Below the pieces are notes generated by a model. That model was not told the origin of the DNA. It saw only the letters and a program-made list of their open reading frames with translations, and did no database searches. Positions 60,577 through 64,000 of a stretch of 64,000 nucleotides of DNA are shown piece by piece. The stretch is taken from contig NZ_QLSZ01000008.1 in the NCBI RefSeq assembly GCF_003268855.1, forward strand, positions 82,294-146,293, written 5' to 3'. Every line of letters begins with the position of its first letter. Positions within the stretch are counted from its first letter, which is position 1. The position numbers were made by a program, and so were the translations under genes. This DNA is from Flavobacterium aciduliphilum (GTDB taxonomy: Bacteria; Bacteroidota; Bacteroidia; Flavobacteriales; Flavobacteriaceae).

Positions 60577-63500
60577 TTGAGCAAAAGCACCATTACTTCC
60601 GTCTATCAACAAGCGGCAAAAGTCCAACTTTTAGCACAAGCCCTAGAACAACGCGATACGAAAATAAACGCCAAAGGACTACTGGGTTCAGCCTTATCTT
60701 TTGTAATACAAGCCGTTTTTGAAAAAACTCAAATGCCTTTTTTACTGTTGTGCAACGATAAAGAAGAAGCAGCCTATTACCTCAACGATTTAGAACAACT
60801 CATCAACGACCAAGATGTCTTGTTTTACCCAGGTTCCTACCGTCGTCCCTATCAAATAGAAGAAACCGATAATGCAAACATTCTCTTGCGTGCCGAAGTG
60901 CTCAACCGCATCAATTCCCGCAAAAAACCTGCACTTATCGTTTCCTATACCGACGCTATTTTTGAAAAAGTAGTCACCAAAAAAGAATTAGAAAAAAACA
61001 CCTTCAAAATTTCGATCAACGATAAATTGGCCATTGACTTTGTCAACGAAGTTTTATTTGAATACAACTTTAAGCGAGTTGATTTTGTAACTGAACCCGG
61101 CGAATTCTCTGTGCGTGGAGGACTTGTAGACGTCTTCTCCTTCTCCAACGACCATCCGTATCGAATTGAGTTTTTTGGAAACGAAGTGGACTCCATTCGT
61201 AGTTTTGACGTAGAAACGCAATTGTCTATCGAAAAACTCAAAAAAATAGCCATTATCCCCAACGTCGAAAACAAATTCTTTGAAGAAAATCGCGAAAGCT
61301 TTTTAGATTATATCGACCCGAAAACGGTAGTATTCATTCAAAACACCGAAGCCCTCGGGCAACAACTCGACAAACTTTTTACAAAAGCTTCTGAAGCCTT
61401 CGACAAACTTAATACAACGATAAAACACGCGACTCCGCATGAATTGTTTGTAGACCAAAAACAATTTCTAAAGAAAGTCCTGACTTTTTCGGTTGTCGAA
61501 CTCAGCAATACCCCCACGTTGGCTATTGATAAAACATTCGAATTTCATATCCAGCCCCAACCTTCGTTCAACAAACAATTCGATTTGTTATTGAACAATT
61601 TAGGCGAAAATCACTTTCATGGCATCAAGAATTTTTTATGTTGTGCCAATGAAAATCAAGCCCATCGGTTTCATGATATCTTTGAAGAAATCGACGAAGA
61701 ACAACACGAAAGCCTTCGCAAACAATATAAAACAGTAGTATTTCCTTTATACCAAGGATTTACAGACGAAGAAAACCAAATAGCGTGCTATACCGACCAT
61801 CAAATCTTTGAACGCTACCACAAGTTTAACATCAAAAACGGCTATTCCAAAAAGCAAACCATTACGCTCAAAGAACTCACCGCGCTTACCGTAGGAAACT
61901 ATGTCACGCACATCGACCACGGGATCGGAAAATTTGGAGGATTACAGAAAATACAAGTCGAAGGCAAAACTCAAGAAGCGATTAAATTGGTCTATGCCGA
62001 TAACGACATTGTATATGTAAGCATTCATTCGCTACACAAAATTTCAAAATATAATGGCAAAGACGGGGCTCCTCCTAAAATTTACAAATTGGGTTCAGGC
62101 GCTTGGAAAGCCCTAAAACAAAAAACAAAAGCCCGTGTCAAGCACATTGCCTTCAACTTAATTCAGTTGTATGCCAAACGCCGATTGGAAAAAGGCTTTG
62201 CTTGTGCGCCCGACAGTTATTTACAAAAAGAACTCGAAAGTTCCTTTATTTATGAAGATACACCCGACCAAATTACGGCCACACAAGACGTAAAAACCGA
62301 TATGGAAGCCGACCGCCCTATGGACCGATTGGTATGTGGCGACGTAGGTTTTGGTAAAACAGAGGTAGCCATTCGTGCCGCCTTCAAGGCCGTAGATAAT
62401 GGCAAGCAAGTCGCCGTTTTGGTACCCACTACTATATTGGCATACCAACATTACCGCACCTTTTCCGAACGATTGAAAGACATGCCGGTTACTATAAATT
62501 ACCTCAACCGCTTTCGAACCGCCAAACAAAAATCGGAAACACTAAAAAATCTTGCCGAAGGGAAAGTAGACATCATCATTGGAACACACCAATTGGTCAA
62601 CAAAGACGTGAAATTTAAAGACCTGGGCTTGCTGATTATCGACGAAGAACAAAAATTTGGTGTAAACGTCAAAGACAAACTCAAAACCATTTCCGCTAAT
62701 GTCGATACGCTAACCTTAACCGCAACACCCATTCCAAGAACCTTGCAGTTTTCATTGATGGCAGCGCGCGATTTATCGGTCATAACCACACCACCCCCCA
62801 ACCGTTACCCCATAGAAACCCAAGTGGTGCGGTTTCACGAGGAGCTTATTCGCGATGCCGTTTCCTATGAAATTCAACGCAACGGACAAGTATTCTTCAT
62901 CAACAACCGCATTGAAAACATCAAAGAAGTCGCTGGGATGATTCAACGCCTGGTGCCCAATGCCCGCGTGGGAGTAGGTCACGGACAAATGGATGGGAAA
63001 AAACTAGAAGAACTCATGTTGGCCTTTATGAATGGCGAATTCGACGTATTGGTCGCAACAACAATCATCGAAAGCGGATTGGATGTCCCCAATGCCAATA
63101 CCATTTTCATCAATAATGCCAATAATTTTGGCTTATCCGATTTACACCAAATGCGTGGTCGTGTAGGTCGAAGCAACAAAAAAGCCTTTTGTTATTTCAT
63201 CACACCGCCCTATTCTGCCATGACCGACGATGCCCGAAAACGCATACAGGCCTTAGAACAATTTAGCGAATTAGGAAGCGGCTTTAACATCGCCATGAAA
63301 GACTTAGAAATTCGTGGTGCAGGCGATTTATTAGGCGGTGAGCAAAGCGGATTCATCAACGAGATTGGTTTTGAAACCTACCAAAAAATCATGAACGAAG
63401 CCATAGAAGAGCTCAAAGAAAACGAATTTAAAGAACTCTACCCCGAAGACAACGATATTGAAACCAAAGAATACGTCAAAGAGTTACAAATCGACACCGA

Positions 63501-63933
63501 TTTCGAACTGTTGTTCCCCGACGAGTACATCAACAACATTACAGAACGCCTAACGTTGTACAACGAGTTGAGTGTAATTAAAACCGAAGAAGCCCTACAA
63601 CACTATGAACAAAAACTCATCGACCGATTTGGACCACTACCAAAAGAAGCTGTCGCACTCTTAAACAGCATCCGCATCAAGTGGAAAGCCACCAGCATAG
63701 GCATCGAAAAACTCGTCATGAAACAAGGCAAAATGGTAGGCTACTTTGTGGGCGACCAGCAAAGCGATTTCTACCAATCAAACCGCTTTATGAAAATGGT
63801 GCAGTTTGTACAACTCAACAGCACCCTCTGCAAACTCAAAGAAAAGGAAACCAAAAACGGCCTCCGTTTGTTACTCACTTTTGAAAACGTCAAGAGCATC
63901 AATAAAGCCCTAAAACTTATAAATAATATATAA
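60577..63933 (+). CDS. mfd: Transcription-repair coupling factor
   Basis: A 1118-residue DNA translocase that displaces RNA polymerase stalled at lesions and recruits UvrA. In order: a UvrB-like N-terminal module (1-330), the RNA-polymerase-interacting domain (about 433-510, LTVGNYVTHIDHGIGKFGGL), the RecG-like translocase with Walker A GDVGFGKTEVAIRAAF (588 on) and Walker B LLIIDEEQKFGV (DEEQ from 689), ATPIPRTLQFS, QMRGRVGRSNKKAF, and the C-terminal D7 domain. It starts with TTG 12 bp after the lipoprotein gene; no closer ATG is available. Length is near Escherichia coli Mfd (1148). Confidence 0.96.
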   Translation: MSKSTITSVYQQAAKVQLLAQALEQRDTKINAKGLLGSALSFVIQAVFEKTQMPFLLLCNDKEEAAYYLNDLEQLINDQDVLFYPGSYRRPYQIEETDNANILLRAEVLNRINSRKKPALIVSYTDAIFEKVVTKKELEKNTFKISINDKLAIDFVNEVLFEYNFKRVDFVTEPGEFSVRGGLVDVFSFSNDHPYRIEFFGNEVDSIRSFDVETQLSIEKLKKIAIIPNVENKFFEENRESFLDYIDPKTVVFIQNTEALGQQLDKLFTKASEAFDKLNTTIKHATPHELFVDQKQFLKKVLTFSVVELSNTPTLAIDKTFEFHIQPQPSFNKQFDLLLNNLGENHFHGIKNFLCCANENQAHRFHDIFEEIDEEQHESLRKQYKTVVFPLYQGFTDEENQIACYTDHQIFERYHKFNIKNGYSKKQTITLKELTALTVGNYVTHIDHGIGKFGGLQKIQVEGKTQEAIKLVYADNDIVYVSIHSLHKISKYNGKDGAPPKIYKLGSGAWKALKQKTKARVKHIAFNLIQLYAKRRLEKGFACAPDSYLQKELESSFIYEDTPDQITATQDVKTDMEADRPMDRLVCGDVGFGKTEVAIRAAFKAVDNGKQVAVLVPTTILAYQHYRTFSERLKDMPVTINYLNRFRTAKQKSETLKNLAEGKVDIIIGTHQLVNKDVKFKDLGLLIIDEEQKFGVNVKDKLKTISANVDTLTLTATPIPRTLQFSLMAARDLSVITTPPPNRYPIETQVVRFHEELIRDAVSYEIQRNGQVFFINNRIENIKEVAGMIQRLVPNARVGVGHGQMDGKKLEELMLAFMNGEFDVLVATTIIESGLDVPNANTIFINNANNFGLSDLHQMRGRVGRSNKKAFCYFITPPYSAMTDDARKRIQALEQFSELGSGFNIAMKDLEIRGAGDLLGGEQSGFINEIGFETYQKIMNEAIEELKENEFKELYPEDNDIETKEYVKELQIDTDFELLFPDEYINNITERLTLYNELSVIKTEEALQHYEQKLIDRFGPLPKEAVALLNSIRIKWKATSIGIEKLVMKQGKMVGYFVGDQQSDFYQSNRFMKMVQFVQLNSTLCKLKEKETKNGLRLLLTFENVKSINKALKLINNI

Positions 63934-64000
63934 TAAACCACTTAAAAATATTTTCTATCTTTATTTACTTATGATAAATAATAATAAAAAAGGGCGCAAA
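63934..64000 (+). other. Downstream flank of mfd, window end
   Basis: 67 bp of AT-rich sequence. An ATG at 63971 opens a frame of ten codons (MINNNKKGRK) to the window edge, which could be the start of the next gene, but nothing confirms it. No terminator hairpin is seen. Confidence 0.25.

Overview
This 64-kb window is chromosomal DNA of a member of the Bacteroidota, most likely Flavobacterium or a close relative. The evidence is the low GC content, the many TAnnTTTG-type -7 promoter elements (some with TTG 19-20 bp upstream), short leaders, type IX secretion (T9SS) C-terminal sorting domains, a B-type succinate dehydrogenase with a single cytochrome b subunit, an IPExxxVDY-family protein beside pyruvate kinase, and SLC45-type sugar transport. 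No rRNA, tRNA, CRISPR array, phage or insertion sequence was recognised.

Layout: 0-4.3 kb holds a truncated M13 peptidase, an SCO1-type copper chaperone and a feoA-feoB-small Cys protein ferrous iron operon behind a Fur-like palindrome. 4.4-11.5 kb holds a 1420-residue secreted CUB/FN3 protein and a secreted GH92 mannosidase, separated by a shared terminator. 11.6-15.3 kb is sdhCAB. 15.5-22.2 kb holds a ChaN-type protein, a Crp/Fnr regulator, Xaa-Pro aminopeptidase, a DUF1398 protein, bioB, an aldo/keto reductase and an alpha/beta hydrolase. 22.2-31.4 kb (minus strand) holds AddB-like and AddA-like recombination nucleases with an OmpA-family porin and kbl between them. 31.5-35.2 kb holds Mn-type SOD, a PurF homologue and a PfkB kinase.

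35.4-41.2 kb is the accessory part. A four-gene minus-strand unit (PKD lipoprotein, DUF1036-like secreted protein, cytoplasmic orphan, T9SS lipase) lies divergent to a small HTH regulator with two perfect palindromes in the shared intergenic region. Next comes a DUF4143 ATPase gene flanked by 52-bp near-identical direct repeats built of 23-bp units, then a RelE/DUF2281 toxin-antitoxin pair. These are the best candidates for something undescribed.

41.3-49 kb returns to core genes: rnhA, purN, acpP-fabF-rnc (rnc carries a terminator-like hairpin inside its own first codons), IPExxxVDY-pyk, a Bax-inhibitor-1 protein and a class A beta-lactamase-like hydrolase. 49.3-58.3 kb holds an ammonium transporter and then a probable sucrose locus: a LacI regulator, two LacI-type operators 21 bp apart, a TonB receptor, a thioredoxin-fold protein, an SLC45-type transporter, a GH100-like invertase and a fructokinase. 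58.3-64 kb holds an NTF2-like secreted protein, a threonine dehydrogenase (partner of the distant kbl), a lipoprotein and mfd.
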